A stretch of 64,000 nucleotides of DNA from JAEZAF01 sp964395665 (GTDB taxonomy: Bacteria > Chloroflexota > Anaerolineae > Aggregatilineales > Phototrophicaceae), in NCBI GenBank assembly GCA_964395665.1, contig CAYNDH010000005.1:1-64000 (forward strand), in the 5' to 3' direction. A model generated the notes under the pieces. It saw nothing but the letters and a program-made list of their open reading frames with translations. It was not told the DNA's origin and did not search any database. Position numbers and translations under genes: made by a program. Below are positions 8,822-17,133 of this stretch, piece after piece. Positions within the stretch are counted from its first letter, which is position 1. Each line of letters begins with the position of its first letter.

Positions 8822-9067
8822 ATGGCCGTCCAGATCAGAACTGACCGTGTCATTACACATTACATGACGACGTATCAAAAACTTTACAATCGCGAGCCGC
8901 GTGAGATCCGTTTGCTGGATGATGAATGGGTCATCGTGAACGGCGCACGCCTGCGTGTGATTGAACTGGTCTCACTGACAGAGCGTATGCAGCAGGAATA
9001 CGAAGAAACCGTCGCCAACAAACGCAGTGTCGTGATGAAGCTGCTCAAATGGTTTAAAGGCCACTAA
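8822..9067 (+). CDS. Small conserved-looking hypothetical protein (81 aa)
   Basis: This 81-residue protein has no recognised family. It is mostly helical, with a central short beta stretch (DDEWVIVNGARLRV) and a basic amphipathic C-terminal tail (KRSVVMKLLKWFKGH) that could touch a membrane or nucleic acid. It lacks cysteines and membrane segments. It is isolated: 193 bases follow the FHA gene and 455 bases precede the next one. The coding call rests on an uninterrupted ORF with normal codon use and a reasonable ATG. Function unknown. Confidence 0.6.
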   Translation: MAVQIRTDRVITHYMTTYQKLYNREPREIRLLDDEWVIVNGARLRVIELVSLTERMQQEYEETVANKRSVVMKLLKWFKGH

Positions 9068-9522
9068 TCGCCAGCGATCAGCACGATCGGCATAATCGCC
9101 AGCTCGATCGGCATGATCATCAGCCGTCGAACACCTCGTTTTACAATAACCTTCGCCCAAAAATAAAATCTCAGGGCCGCGCATGGCATCAGCGTGTGCG
9201 GCTGATCAGTATGAGCTAATGTATGTTCGGATATGGGCAGCCGGTGCAGGCCGGATAACCCATCTTTTTGTATCCCAGAGAAGTACATCTGACAGCTTCA
9301 ACTCAATATACAGCCTACTCCACTGACGTAGTATCCGTTACTATAGAGTCTGCACTGACGTTCGTAACCTGCGGCCACACCCTGACTGGCAAACCATAGC
9401 GAACACAGCATCCACATCACAGGCAGGTCGAAACATCGTCCATCCGGGCTTTAATTGCCTGGAATATGCTTTCATGTTAGACTCGCAACGATCGTTTATT
9501 ACAAAGTTCCAACACTAAAACC
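9068..9522. other. Intergenic region with an imperfect duplication
   Basis: No convincing gene lies in these 455 bases. Just after the small ORF, the blocks AATCGCCAGC and CGATCGGCAT occur twice (about 9067-9116), an imperfect short duplication. The stretch before the next gene is AT-richer and probably holds its promoter, but no clear -35/-10 pair was found. Confidence 0.5.
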
Positions 9523-10647
9523 ATGCCTGAAAAAATTCTGGTCGTCGATGATGACACTGACACCTTAAAGCTCGTCAGCCTGATGCTCCAGCGTCAGGGC
9601 TATGATGTCGCCCTTGCCAGCACGGGGACGATGGCACTCCAGAAAGCCGTAACCGAACGCCCGGACCTGATCATCCTTGATGTCATGATGCCGGATATGA
9701 ACGGTTACGATGTGTGCCGCCGTCTGCGCGGCTCTGCAACTACCCGCGAGATCCCGATTATCATGTTCACGGCGAAGACCCTGATTGATGATAAGGTCGC
9801 GGGTTTTGAAGCCGGTGCTGACGATTATCTGACCAAACCCACCCACCCTGCCGAACTGGCGGCCCGTGTGAAGCACGTCCTGCTGAAACGCAGCGGAGCC
9901 GCTGATCCGAATGAAATCTATCAGGGTTCAACAGTCGGGATTATCGGCGCGAAGGGCGGCGTAGGCACATCGACACTGGCGCTGAATCTCGGTATCGCAC
10001 TGGCACGCAATGGGCGCCGCCCCCTGATTCTCGATATGCTTCTCGGCCATGGCGGGATCAGCCAGTTCCTCGGGATCGACCGCACCAATGGCATGGCATC
10101 CATCATGCTGAAGACGCCTGATGAGATCAAGCCGTCGGTCATTGACCGCGAACTGATCGCCCACAACAGTGGAATGCGTGCGCTCTTAAGCTCTGTTTCG
10201 CCCAAGGAAGCGCTGATCAGCATCAATATGGAGACCGCGCAGGCCCTGCTTCGTGCTGCCCGCACCATGGGCAACCCGGTCATTCTGGATCTGGGAAGCG
10301 GTTACAGCCGCCTTGTCTCGCAGATTGGCCGTGGCATTGATCAGTTTGTCGTCGTGGCCGAACCCACAACCATGACACTGCGAATGGCGCAGACGCTCAT
10401 TAATCAGATTGAGACCGAACTGCGCAAACCGGTCCGTGTCGTCGTCATGAGCCGCAGCGCCGCCCGTCTACAGCTTCCATGGCATGAAGTCGAAAAAGTC
10501 GTTGAACACAACATCTCAGCATTTATTACCTCAGCACCGGAGCTGGCCTTTGAAGCACAGGAGAGCGGGACTCCGATGATCGTCTTACAGCCACATGCGA
10601 CCATCTCTACACAGATTGAGAAGTTTGCGGCTGAAATTAAAGTGTAA
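9523..10647 (+). CDS. Receiver domain fused to a CpaE/TadZ-like ParA ATPase
   Basis: This 374-residue protein starts with a response-regulator receiver domain (residues 1-120): acidic pocket VVDDD, phosphoacceptor D53 in LIILDVMMPD and conserved K105 in LTKP. A MinD/ParA-type ATPase follows with the deviant Walker A KGGVGTST at 144-151. This architecture is that of CpaE/TadZ, which place the Flp/Tad pilus machine at a cell site. Here the receiver looks intact, whereas many CpaE/TadZ proteins have a degenerate one. No pilus genes are adjacent; the next genes encode a sirtuin and a histidine kinase, so this may instead be a phospho-controlled positioning ATPase. Confidence 0.88.
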   Translation: MPEKILVVDDDTDTLKLVSLMLQRQGYDVALASTGTMALQKAVTERPDLIILDVMMPDMNGYDVCRRLRGSATTREIPIIMFTAKTLIDDKVAGFEAGADDYLTKPTHPAELAARVKHVLLKRSGAADPNEIYQGSTVGIIGAKGGVGTSTLALNLGIALARNGRRPLILDMLLGHGGISQFLGIDRTNGMASIMLKTPDEIKPSVIDRELIAHNSGMRALLSSVSPKEALISINMETAQALLRAARTMGNPVILDLGSGYSRLVSQIGRGIDQFVVVAEPTTMTLRMAQTLINQIETELRKPVRVVVMSRSAARLQLPWHEVEKVVEHNISAFITSAPELAFEAQESGTPMIVLQPHATISTQIEKFAAEIKV

Positions 10648-10663
10648 TAGAGCGTAAGGCTCA

Positions 10664-11470
10664 GTGAGTGAAAGACTGCCTGTTCACCCAAATATGGAAG
10701 ACTCCTTAAACAATTTCATTATTAACGATGTTGCTCGCATTCTGAGTGAGGCAAAATACGCAGTCGCGTTTACAGGGGCAGGCATCAGCACGGACTCCGG
10801 CATCCCGGATTTTCGCAGTGAGAAGTCTGGCTTATGGAATGACTATGAGGCAATGCAGGCTGCAACACTGGCTGGATTTCGGCGTAATCCGCAGGCGTTT
10901 TACGATTGGGTAAAGCCGCTGACAAAGACGATCCTGTCCGCGCGGCCCAACGCAGCCCACTGCGCCCTGGCCGAACTCGAAAAGCGCGATCTGCTGAAAG
11001 TGGTCATCACGCAGAACATCGACATGCTGCATACCCGTGCAGGCAGCCAGAGAGTGTATGAACTTCATGGACAGTTAAGGCAGGCGACATGCCTGCACTG
11101 TTTTAATGTGGTTGACAATGCCCCTCTGATTGAGCAGTTTCTGAAAGACGGGAAAACGCCGCTGTGCAGCTTATGCGACGGCCCGATGAAGCCGAACGTG
11201 ATTCTGTTTGGCGAGCAGCTACCGGTCGATCAATGGCTGCTCGCAAGGGAAGCCGCGCGCCTGTGTGATGTCATGCTGGTTGTGGGTTCGTCACTGGAAG
11301 TAGCACCAGCCAGCGACCTGCCGCTGATCGCCAAAAGCCACGGTGCAAAGCTGATTTATATCAACCTGGAGGCAACTCCTCTCGATCATTACGCTGATCT
11401 CATTGTGTCGGAGCGGGCCGCAGATGCGATGCCCAGGATTCTGCAAGCGTTGGAGACGTTACACCGATGA
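10664..11470 (+). CDS. Sir2-family NAD-dependent protein deacylase
   Basis: This 268-residue sirtuin has the NAD-binding motifs FTGAGIS (GAGIS at 38-42), GIPDFRS and TQNIDMLH, catalytic H135 in ELHG, and a four-Cys zinc site (C143, C146, C168, C171). Sirtuins remove acetyl or other acyl groups from lysines using NAD+. The GTG at 10664 is chosen because TAAGG lies a few bases upstream; the later ATG at 10694 has no ribosome binding site. It sits 16 bases after the CpaE-like gene and overlaps the histidine kinase start by four bases (ATGA), so all three are probably one operon. Confidence 0.93.
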   Translation: MSERLPVHPNMEDSLNNFIINDVARILSEAKYAVAFTGAGISTDSGIPDFRSEKSGLWNDYEAMQAATLAGFRRNPQAFYDWVKPLTKTILSARPNAAHCALAELEKRDLLKVVITQNIDMLHTRAGSQRVYELHGQLRQATCLHCFNVVDNAPLIEQFLKDGKTPLCSLCDGPMKPNVILFGEQLPVDQWLLAREAARLCDVMLVVGSSLEVAPASDLPLIAKSHGAKLIYINLEATPLDHYADLIVSERAADAMPRILQALETLHR

Positions 11471-12681
11471 ATATTCCTCTCGCCAGCAGCGAGCTTGACG
11501 CGAATTCGCTACTACAGAATTATCAGCGCATCATTGAGATCAGCCGCCAGTTGAACTCCACACTGGAACATCGGCCCCTGCTCCAGCAGATCATTTCAGC
11601 GGTGCTCGAAATCCTGAAAACCGAAGCGGCATCCATCATGCTGATCGATCCCAGTACGGGCGAACTGCGCTTTGAGATCGCCTCAAATATCAACCCGAAC
11701 GAGATGGACACGCTGGTGATCCCGATGGAAGGCAGTATCGCCGGGTGGATCGCGACGCATGGCGAACCGCGTGTAATCGAAAATGTCGATAACGAGCCGG
11801 ATCACTTCGGCGCGGTCGATGAGGCGATTTCATTCAAGACGCGTAATTTGCTCGGTGTGCCGCTGCGCAGCCACAAAAAGGTCATTGGTGTCGTTCAGGC
11901 CATTAATAAAATTGATGGCAAATCGTTTACAGAAGCTGATGTTAACACGCTGACCATTCTGGCGAGTCAGGCAGGTATCGCCATCGAGAATGCGCGTATG
12001 TTCCGCCAGAGTGACTTCATCGCCGAGATGGTCCATGAACTGCGCACACCGCTGGCCGGGTTGAAGGCCAGCACCACCCTGCTCAACCGGCCTGACCTTC
12101 CTGAAGACAAGCGCAAAGATATTATCGACCTCATCCACAGCGAAACCGACCGTCTGATCCGGCTGACGACCGAGTTTCTTGACCTTGCCCGTCTGGAATC
12201 AGGGCGCACGCGGCTGGAAATGACGCACTTTGAATTCAGTCGCCTCATTCAGGAAAGTATCGAAGTCATCTCGTCACAGGCGCATGAAAAAGGCATTATC
12301 TCGCACGCTGAAGGCCACAGCATCATCATCTCTGGTGACCGTGGCAAGCTGAAGCAGGTCATGCTGAATCTGCTGACGAATGCCATCAAATATAACCGTA
12401 CGGATGGCAGGATTGACATCGCATGGGAACCGGATGACGAAAACCGGCTCGTGATCCGCATCAGCGACACTGGACCGGGGATCTCCCGCGAGAACCAGAA
12501 GCAGATGTTCCAGAAGTTCTTCCGGGCGGCGGATAACAGCGGCTTTACTCAGGGAACTGGGCTGGGGCTGGTCATCACCAAACACATTGTTGAGGCGCAT
12601 GGCGGGCAGATCTGGCTGGAAAGCAATCCACCAGACGGCACGACGTTCTATTTCACCCTGCCGCTGGCGGATCAGCATTAA
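11467..12681 (+). CDS. GAF-domain sensor histidine kinase
   Basis: This 404-residue soluble kinase has a GAF sensor domain (about residues 30-178), a HisKA dimerisation domain with H190 in VHELRTPL, and an HATPase domain with N box LLTNAIKYN, G1 DTGPGI and G2 GTGLGL. It lacks membrane segments, so it should sense a cytoplasmic ligand or redox signal through the GAF pocket. Its start overlaps the sirtuin stop. The receiver domain of the CpaE-like protein two genes upstream is a natural candidate phosphorylation partner; this pairing is inference. Confidence 0.92.
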   Translation: MNIPLASSELDANSLLQNYQRIIEISRQLNSTLEHRPLLQQIISAVLEILKTEAASIMLIDPSTGELRFEIASNINPNEMDTLVIPMEGSIAGWIATHGEPRVIENVDNEPDHFGAVDEAISFKTRNLLGVPLRSHKKVIGVVQAINKIDGKSFTEADVNTLTILASQAGIAIENARMFRQSDFIAEMVHELRTPLAGLKASTTLLNRPDLPEDKRKDIIDLIHSETDRLIRLTTEFLDLARLESGRTRLEMTHFEFSRLIQESIEVISSQAHEKGIISHAEGHSIIISGDRGKLKQVMLNLLTNAIKYNRTDGRIDIAWEPDDENRLVIRISDTGPGISRENQKQMFQKFFRAADNSGFTQGTGLGLVITKHIVEAHGGQIWLESNPPDGTTFYFTLPLADQH

Positions 12682-12705
12682 ACACACATCATTTTCAGCA
12701 CTGCT

Positions 12706-13653
12706 TTATATATCCAGCAGTACCTTCAGCATTCCGGGCTGCTGGGCATGTTCCAGTGCTTCCACACCCTGATGCAGCGGATAGCGCACTTCGATCAGCG
12801 GCTCGACATGGATCAGATTTTTCTCCAGCAGCCGGAGCGCAGCATCAAATGGACCGCACCGGCTGCCAATCACACGGATCTCATCAATCGCCACTCGTGT
12901 GAGATCCGCTTGTGGCAGGCCGACATAGGTACTTTTCAGCACGATCGTCCCCCGTGGCCTGACAAGCTCCAGTGAATCCGAGAAGCCCTGCGCCGTCCCT
13001 GTGCAATCCACAACCACATGCGCGGATTTACGCTCCATATCATCGAAGCGCACCGGCTCAATCCCCCACTGGCGGACCAGCGCGGCCTGCTTCTCGCGGC
13101 GCACGACGGCAGACACCTTTGCGCCGGTGAGTTGCAATACCTGCGCACACAGCACACCGAGCTTGCCCACACCCAGCACGACCACCTGATCGCGGGGCGA
13201 GATATGCACCGCTTCCAGAATCTGCAAGGCCGCCGCCAACGGTTCGACGAACACCGCAGCATCATCTGAAACGCTGTCCGGCACTGCGTAGAGATTGCGT
13301 TTAGTCAGCGCCATATACTCGGCAAAGGCCCCCGGATGCCGGTCAATGCCGACCGTAGTACGATTTCGGCACTGACTGGGGACACCCGCCAGACACATAT
13401 CGCAGCAGTGATCCGCGACATTGATTTCGCCCACCACACGCTTACCGATCCACGCCGGGTCCCCGGAGACCACTTCACCGACGAATTCATGGCCCAGCAC
13501 GCCCTGAAATCCCATGTAGCCTTTGGCGATTTCGAGATCGGTATTGCAAAGCCCTGCCTTGCGGATTCTGATCAGCACCTGATCATCGTTGATCTCAGGT
13601 TCGGGCAGTTCGGCCAGATGCACCTGCTGATCGTAAACGATTGCCTTCATCAT
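12706..13653 (-). CDS. Zinc-type medium-chain alcohol dehydrogenase family protein
   Basis: This is an MDR-family oxidoreductase of about 315 residues. It has the catalytic zinc motif AGLCNTD and LGHEFVGEV, and the Rossmann signature VLGVGKLGVLCAQ. The structural zinc lobe reads DHCCDMCLAGVPSQC: relative to C-x2-C-x2-C-x7-C, the first ligand is Asp and a Cys sits beside the second, so structural zinc binding may be altered. The ATG at 13653 is preferred over an upstream TTG because AGGA lies 10 bases before it. It follows secF on the same strand with a short gap. The alcohol substrate is unknown. Confidence 0.82.
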   Translation of the reverse strand: MMKAIVYDQQVHLAELPEPEINDDQVLIRIRKAGLCNTDLEIAKGYMGFQGVLGHEFVGEVVSGDPAWIGKRVVGEINVADHCCDMCLAGVPSQCRNRTTVGIDRHPGAFAEYMALTKRNLYAVPDSVSDDAAVFVEPLAAALQILEAVHISPRDQVVVLGVGKLGVLCAQVLQLTGAKVSAVVRREKQAALVRQWGIEPVRFDDMERKSAHVVVDCTGTAQGFSDSLELVRPRGTIVLKSTYVGLPQADLTRVAIDEIRVIGSRCGPFDAALRLLEKNLIHVEPLIEVRYPLHQGVEALEHAQQPGMLKVLLDI

Positions 13654-13665
13654 CTTCTGCAAATC

Positions 13666-14649
13666 CTATGCTTCGGCGGCTGCCGGGGACTGGCTGGTAT
13701 AGCGCCCCTTCAGGAACGGGATCTCGCCCTTTTCCCACGCGACCAGCAGCGGCACGGCGGTAAAGATCGACGAATAAGTCCCCGACAGCAGGCCGACAAA
13801 CAGCACCAGAATAAACTGCTTGATGGTATCACCACCGAACAGCAGAATCGCCGCCATCACGAAGAAGGCGTTAAGCTGTGTGGCAAGCGACCGATGGATC
13901 GTTTCCCAGATACTGCGATTGACAATGGTGTCGTAAGGCTCACCCAGATGTTTGGGGATATTCTCGCGGATACGGTCAAACAGCACGATCGTATCCTGCA
14001 CCGAATAGCCGACCGTGGTCAGCACTGCCGTGAGGAACAGCGCATCAATTTCCCATCCAAATACCAGGCCGAGCAGCGACATCAGCCCCATGACGATGAT
14101 CACGTCATGCATCATCGCACTGACCGCGCACAGACCATAACGCCATGCATTCGGCACCTGTCTGAAGGCCAGCACGATAAATCCGGTGACGACTGCCCCC
14201 GCGACCAGTACGGCCACCACTGCGGCCCGTGCCACTTCATCACCTACCGTCTGCGAGACGGTCTCAACCGACAGGCGATTGACATCCAGCGGGGCAAGCT
14301 GATTCAACTGGGCCTGAATCGCTTCCGATGTCTGCTGATCCATCGGGATCGAGCCGCGCACCGACCAGCGGTAGGTTTCTGCTGTATCTGCTGTTTCGGT
14401 GGTATCCCGAAGCTGCTGAATACTGACATCCGAATCACCGTACTGGGCGAAAACTTCACGGATGTTATCTTCATTAGCGCCAGGACCGGTAAAGGTGACG
14501 TCGTAAATCGTACCACCGACAAAGTCGATGCTCAGGCGGAAAGGTGCGCCTGTTGCCAGCGTGGAATAGATCATAATCAGGATGCTGGGGACGACCAGAC
14601 AAGCCGAAAACAGAAAGAACCAGCGGCGTTTTTCGACGATACTAAACAT
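13666..14649 (-). CDS. secF: Protein translocase subunit SecF
   Basis: This 327-residue inner-membrane protein has the SecF pattern: one N-terminal membrane segment, an extracytoplasmic loop beginning with IDFVGGTIYDV, then a cluster of five segments including the family motif DTIVLFDRIREN. With SecD it uses the proton-motive force to pull secreted chains through SecYEG. It lies 30 bases downstream of secD on the same strand, with yajC upstream, the classic yajC-secD-secF order. Confidence 0.96.
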   Translation of the reverse strand: MFSIVEKRRWFFLFSACLVVPSILIMIYSTLATGAPFRLSIDFVGGTIYDVTFTGPGANEDNIREVFAQYGDSDVSIQQLRDTTETADTAETYRWSVRGSIPMDQQTSEAIQAQLNQLAPLDVNRLSVETVSQTVGDEVARAAVVAVLVAGAVVTGFIVLAFRQVPNAWRYGLCAVSAMMHDVIIVMGLMSLLGLVFGWEIDALFLTAVLTTVGYSVQDTIVLFDRIRENIPKHLGEPYDTIVNRSIWETIHRSLATQLNAFFVMAAILLFGGDTIKQFILVLFVGLLSGTYSSIFTAVPLLVAWEKGEIPFLKGRYTSQSPAAAEA

Positions 14650-14679
14650 GGATTTTCTCTCCTCTGAACGCCGAAATCA

Positions 14680-16104
14680 TCAGACACCCAACAGCCATTT
14701 ACGTTCGACCAGTGTTTGATACAGCGAACCGACCAGCAGATACAGGAAGGTGCGCGTCACAATCACCGCCGTAAAAAGATTCACTATCAGACCAAGCGCC
14801 AGTGTCACGGCAAACCCGCTGACGATGCTCGCCCCCGGCGTCAGACCGAAGAGGAACAGCACTGCACAGATGATAATCGTTGACAGATTCGAGTCGCGGA
14901 TTGAGACCCACGCACGGTTAAAACCTGCATTCAAAGCTTCATCGAGCGGCTTACCGGTTCGCAGTTCTTCTTTCACACGCTCAAAGATCAGGATGTTGCC
15001 GTCCACAGCCGTCCCAATCGAGATCAGGAAACCGGTGATCGCGGGCAGCGTCAGTGTGACAGGAATCAGCTTGAACAGCGCCAGATTCAGCAGGATAAAT
15101 ACAATCAGCGCCAGATCCGCCGCAATCCCCGGGACACGGTAATAAACCAGCATGAATGTCAGGACGATAATCACACCGATCACACCTGCACGGACACTCT
15201 GATCAACCGACGACTGCCCCAGCGTCGCACCCACAAATGCCGAACTCTCAACACGCAGCGGGATGGGCAGCGCACCGGAGCGAAGCTGAAGGGCAAGCTG
15301 CCGCGCATCCTCTTCGGCGAAATTCCCTTCAATCGAGCCACCGTCGCTCAATTGAGCGCGGATATACGGTGAAGAGATCACCACACCGTCCAGCACAATC
15401 GCCATCGCCTGATTGATATTCTGTGCCGTATATGGGCCGAAGATACCGGCGCCTTCAGCGGTCAGTTCAAACTGGATCAGCCATTGTCCGTTGGTGGGAT
15501 TAAACTGCGCCTGCGCTGCGGAAAGGCCAGCGCCCGTCATCACGGTATCAAATGGCAGGCCGGTATTGGGATTTACCGCGCCCTGCAATTCTTCCACTTC
15601 GGCGCCCTCTGGAGCACTGGCGATGCGGGCCTGCTGGATGCGAACCTGCTCTGTCGTCCGTATCCGCTGATTGACCAGACTGTCTACCTGATTCGGCGCC
15701 AGCCCTGAAAAATTGACGAACTCGAGCAGCGCGGTCTGCTGAATGGTCTCAATCGCTTCTGCCGGATCGGTCACACCGGGCAGCTCAACCAGGATGCGGC
15801 TGTCGCCCTGAATCTGTGTTGTGGCTTCCGTCAGACCCAGCGCATTCACACGCCGGCTGACGTTATTGGCCGTCTCCTGAAGATCATCTACCGTGAACTG
15901 ATCAGGGGGAAGCTCGGCCTGAAGCAGCACACGCAGCCCACCGACAAGGTCCAGACCTAAACTCTGCCGCACATTGAAATCAATCTCTGGTGTTCCATCA
16001 TTATTGAGATCGAGCCGAAAGCCTTCGGTCGTGGGCAGGCTGACCCATAGGGCAAACGCCGTCAGGATCACAATTACGATTAACCAGCGGGTATTTCGAC
16101 CCAT
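14680..16104 (-). CDS. secD: Protein translocase subunit SecD
   Basis: The protein has 474 residues. After the first membrane segment comes the LGLDLVGGLRVLLQ stretch (SecD D1 motif), then a large extracytoplasmic P1 region, and at the C-terminus the five-segment RND-like bundle with GTAVDGNILIFERVKEEL. SecD assists the late stages of Sec-dependent export. The P1 region has an extra Gln-rich, Ala-rich stretch (around residues 160-200) compared with short SecD proteins. A 178-base gap separates it from yajC, and I see no terminator there. Confidence 0.96.
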   Translation of the reverse strand: MGRNTRWLIVIVILTAFALWVSLPTTEGFRLDLNNDGTPEIDFNVRQSLGLDLVGGLRVLLQAELPPDQFTVDDLQETANNVSRRVNALGLTEATTQIQGDSRILVELPGVTDPAEAIETIQQTALLEFVNFSGLAPNQVDSLVNQRIRTTEQVRIQQARIASAPEGAEVEELQGAVNPNTGLPFDTVMTGAGLSAAQAQFNPTNGQWLIQFELTAEGAGIFGPYTAQNINQAMAIVLDGVVISSPYIRAQLSDGGSIEGNFAEEDARQLALQLRSGALPIPLRVESSAFVGATLGQSSVDQSVRAGVIGVIIVLTFMLVYYRVPGIAADLALIVFILLNLALFKLIPVTLTLPAITGFLISIGTAVDGNILIFERVKEELRTGKPLDEALNAGFNRAWVSIRDSNLSTIIICAVLFLFGLTPGASIVSGFAVTLALGLIVNLFTAVIVTRTFLYLLVGSLYQTLVERKWLLGV

Positions 16105-16282
16105 AAAGTACCTTTCGCCTTTCAGTAAGCGAATTTAAAGGCATGTCGCATCCACTGCCCCACTGCGGCTCTACACATCAGCGGTAGTGTTGCAGCGTGT
16201 GGAAGCGCTGACATGCAGGTGTCACAGGCTGGCGTCACACACCAGTGTCATATGGACAGCGTTTCAGATCTGGAAGTCGAAG

Positions 16283-16624
16283 TCATTCCTGTGTCGGCTG
16301 CTCTGCCACGTATTCAGACGACCGCAGCCCTTTCTGTGCATTCAGCGCCAGTTCCTGAGGATCAAAAGCCTGAAGAAGCGATGCCGTAATCGTCCGCACG
16401 ATGACGCCATCCGCCAATTCTACATAGGCGATGCCTTCTTCCGCCCGGATATCGAGAACGCGCCCGATAATCCCCCCTGCGGTAATCACTTCATCACCTT
16501 CAACCAGGGTTCGGACAAAATTCTGCCGTTTCTGAAAATCACGCTGTCGAGGAAAAATGACGAGGGACCAATAGGCGCCTAAGAGCAGCACCAGCACAAA
16601 ACTAAAGACTACAAACTCCGTCAT
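16283..16624 (-). CDS. yajC: Preprotein translocase accessory subunit YajC
   Basis: This 113-residue protein has a single N-terminal membrane segment (residues 4-24), then the YajC signature PQRDFQKRQNFVRTLVEGDEVITAGG split by a basic turn, followed by an SH3-like barrel. YajC associates with SecDF and the Sec holotranslocon. It leads the yajC-secD-secF run; a promoter with TTGTAT and TATAAT, 16 bases apart, lies about 32-59 bases upstream. Confidence 0.93.
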   Translation of the reverse strand: MTEFVVFSFVLVLLLGAYWSLVIFPRQRDFQKRQNFVRTLVEGDEVITAGGIIGRVLDIRAEEGIAYVELADGVIVRTITASLLQAFDPQELALNAQKGLRSSEYVAEQPTQE

Positions 16625-16655
16625 CTATGGACTCCAAAGCGACAAACCAAAAGCG

Positions 16656-16683
16656 ATTATAGCGCTATCAAACCACCATACAA
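16656..16683 (-). promoter_or_regulatory. Sigma70-type promoter for yajC-secDF
   Basis: On the minus strand TTGTAT (16683-16678) is followed after 16 bases by a perfect TATAAT (16661-16656). It points at yajC, whose ATG begins at 16624. It is back to back with the T-box promoter at 16720. Confidence 0.6.
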
Positions 16684-16719
16684 CGGTCATTTTAAGCGCG
16701 GTCGCATCGCAGACGATCA

Positions 16720-16749
16720 TTGACGCTCAAGTTACGGGCATGTTATACT
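16720..16749 (+). promoter_or_regulatory. Sigma70-type promoter of the T-box/valS operon
   Basis: TTGACG (16720-16725) and TATACT (16744-16749) are separated by 18 bases; shifting the -10 to TTATAC gives 17. Transcription would begin near 16756, just ahead of the T-box leader. Confidence 0.65.
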
Positions 16750-16800
16750 TGAACCTGTACAATCCAATAACATCATCCAATAACGTCGACCGGGTTAAGT

Positions 16801-17049
16801 ACAGCGATTTCCTGCTGCCAGAGAGTACAGGTCACCGGCTGAAAGCCTGTATCAGCACAATCACTGGAAGGTCCCCCGCGAGTTGCCAGCCTGAACGGGT
16901 TTCCCTAGTAAGCGAGGCCGGGTTCGCCCGTTAAAGCGACAACGAGCGCCAGACTGGTGTGGGTTTTCCTGCACGTTACGTCTGGAAGCAAGGTGGTACC
17001 GCGAAAGCTGAACCCTTTCGTCCTTGTCTATGGGATGAAAGGGTTTTTT
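16801..17049 (+). ncRNA. T-box riboswitch, valine-specific, transcriptional
   Basis: This leader carries a full T-box architecture. The distal Stem I has AGAGAG (16820-16825) and a TACAGG/CCTGTA helix (16826-16831 with 16846-16851). The specifier region reads GAAG-GTC, with GTC at 16871-16873 matching valine, then GTTGCCAGCCTGAAC. The T-box core GGTGGTACCGCG is at 16992-17003; its UGGU bulge would pair with an A73-CCA tRNA end, as in tRNA-Val. An intrinsic terminator follows immediately. Uncharged tRNA-Val should stabilise the antiterminator and allow transcription of the methyltransferase-valS operon. The specifier position is assigned by analogy with known T-boxes. Confidence 0.93.
17011..17049 (+). 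terminator. T-box-controlled intrinsic terminator
   Basis: CCCTTTCGTCC (17013-17023) pairs with GGGATGAAAGGG (17032-17043) and is followed by six Ts. Its 5' arm overlaps the T-box antiterminator, the usual arrangement for attenuation. Confidence 0.9.
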
Positions 17050-17068
17050 GTTTGAACCCGACTAACCC

Positions 17069-17100
17069 GCATGATGCATAACATGCATGATGCATAACAT
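17069..17100 (+). repeat. Perfect 16-bp tandem duplication
   Basis: The unit GCATGATGCATAACAT occurs twice head to tail (17069-17084 and 17085-17100) between the T-box terminator and the methyltransferase start. It looks like a recent slippage duplication in the leader. Confidence 0.9.
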
Positions 17101-17133
17101 ACGCCATCCGGATGTGAATATCTCGAGGATGAG

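Noticed and set aside
9067..9116. Short imperfect duplication after the small ORF as a regulatory repeat
   Set aside because: Only two imperfect copies, with no promoter or dyad linked to them; reported only as content of the intergenic region.
13336..14667. Long 443-codon plus-strand frame opposite secF and the dehydrogenase
   Set aside because: It is antisense to two clear genes, rich in His, Arg and Gln, and has no recognisable domain.
16831..16833. Alternative GTC in the T-box leader as specifier
   Set aside because: It lies at the edge of the distal Stem I loop; the GTC at 16871 follows the expected GAA context.
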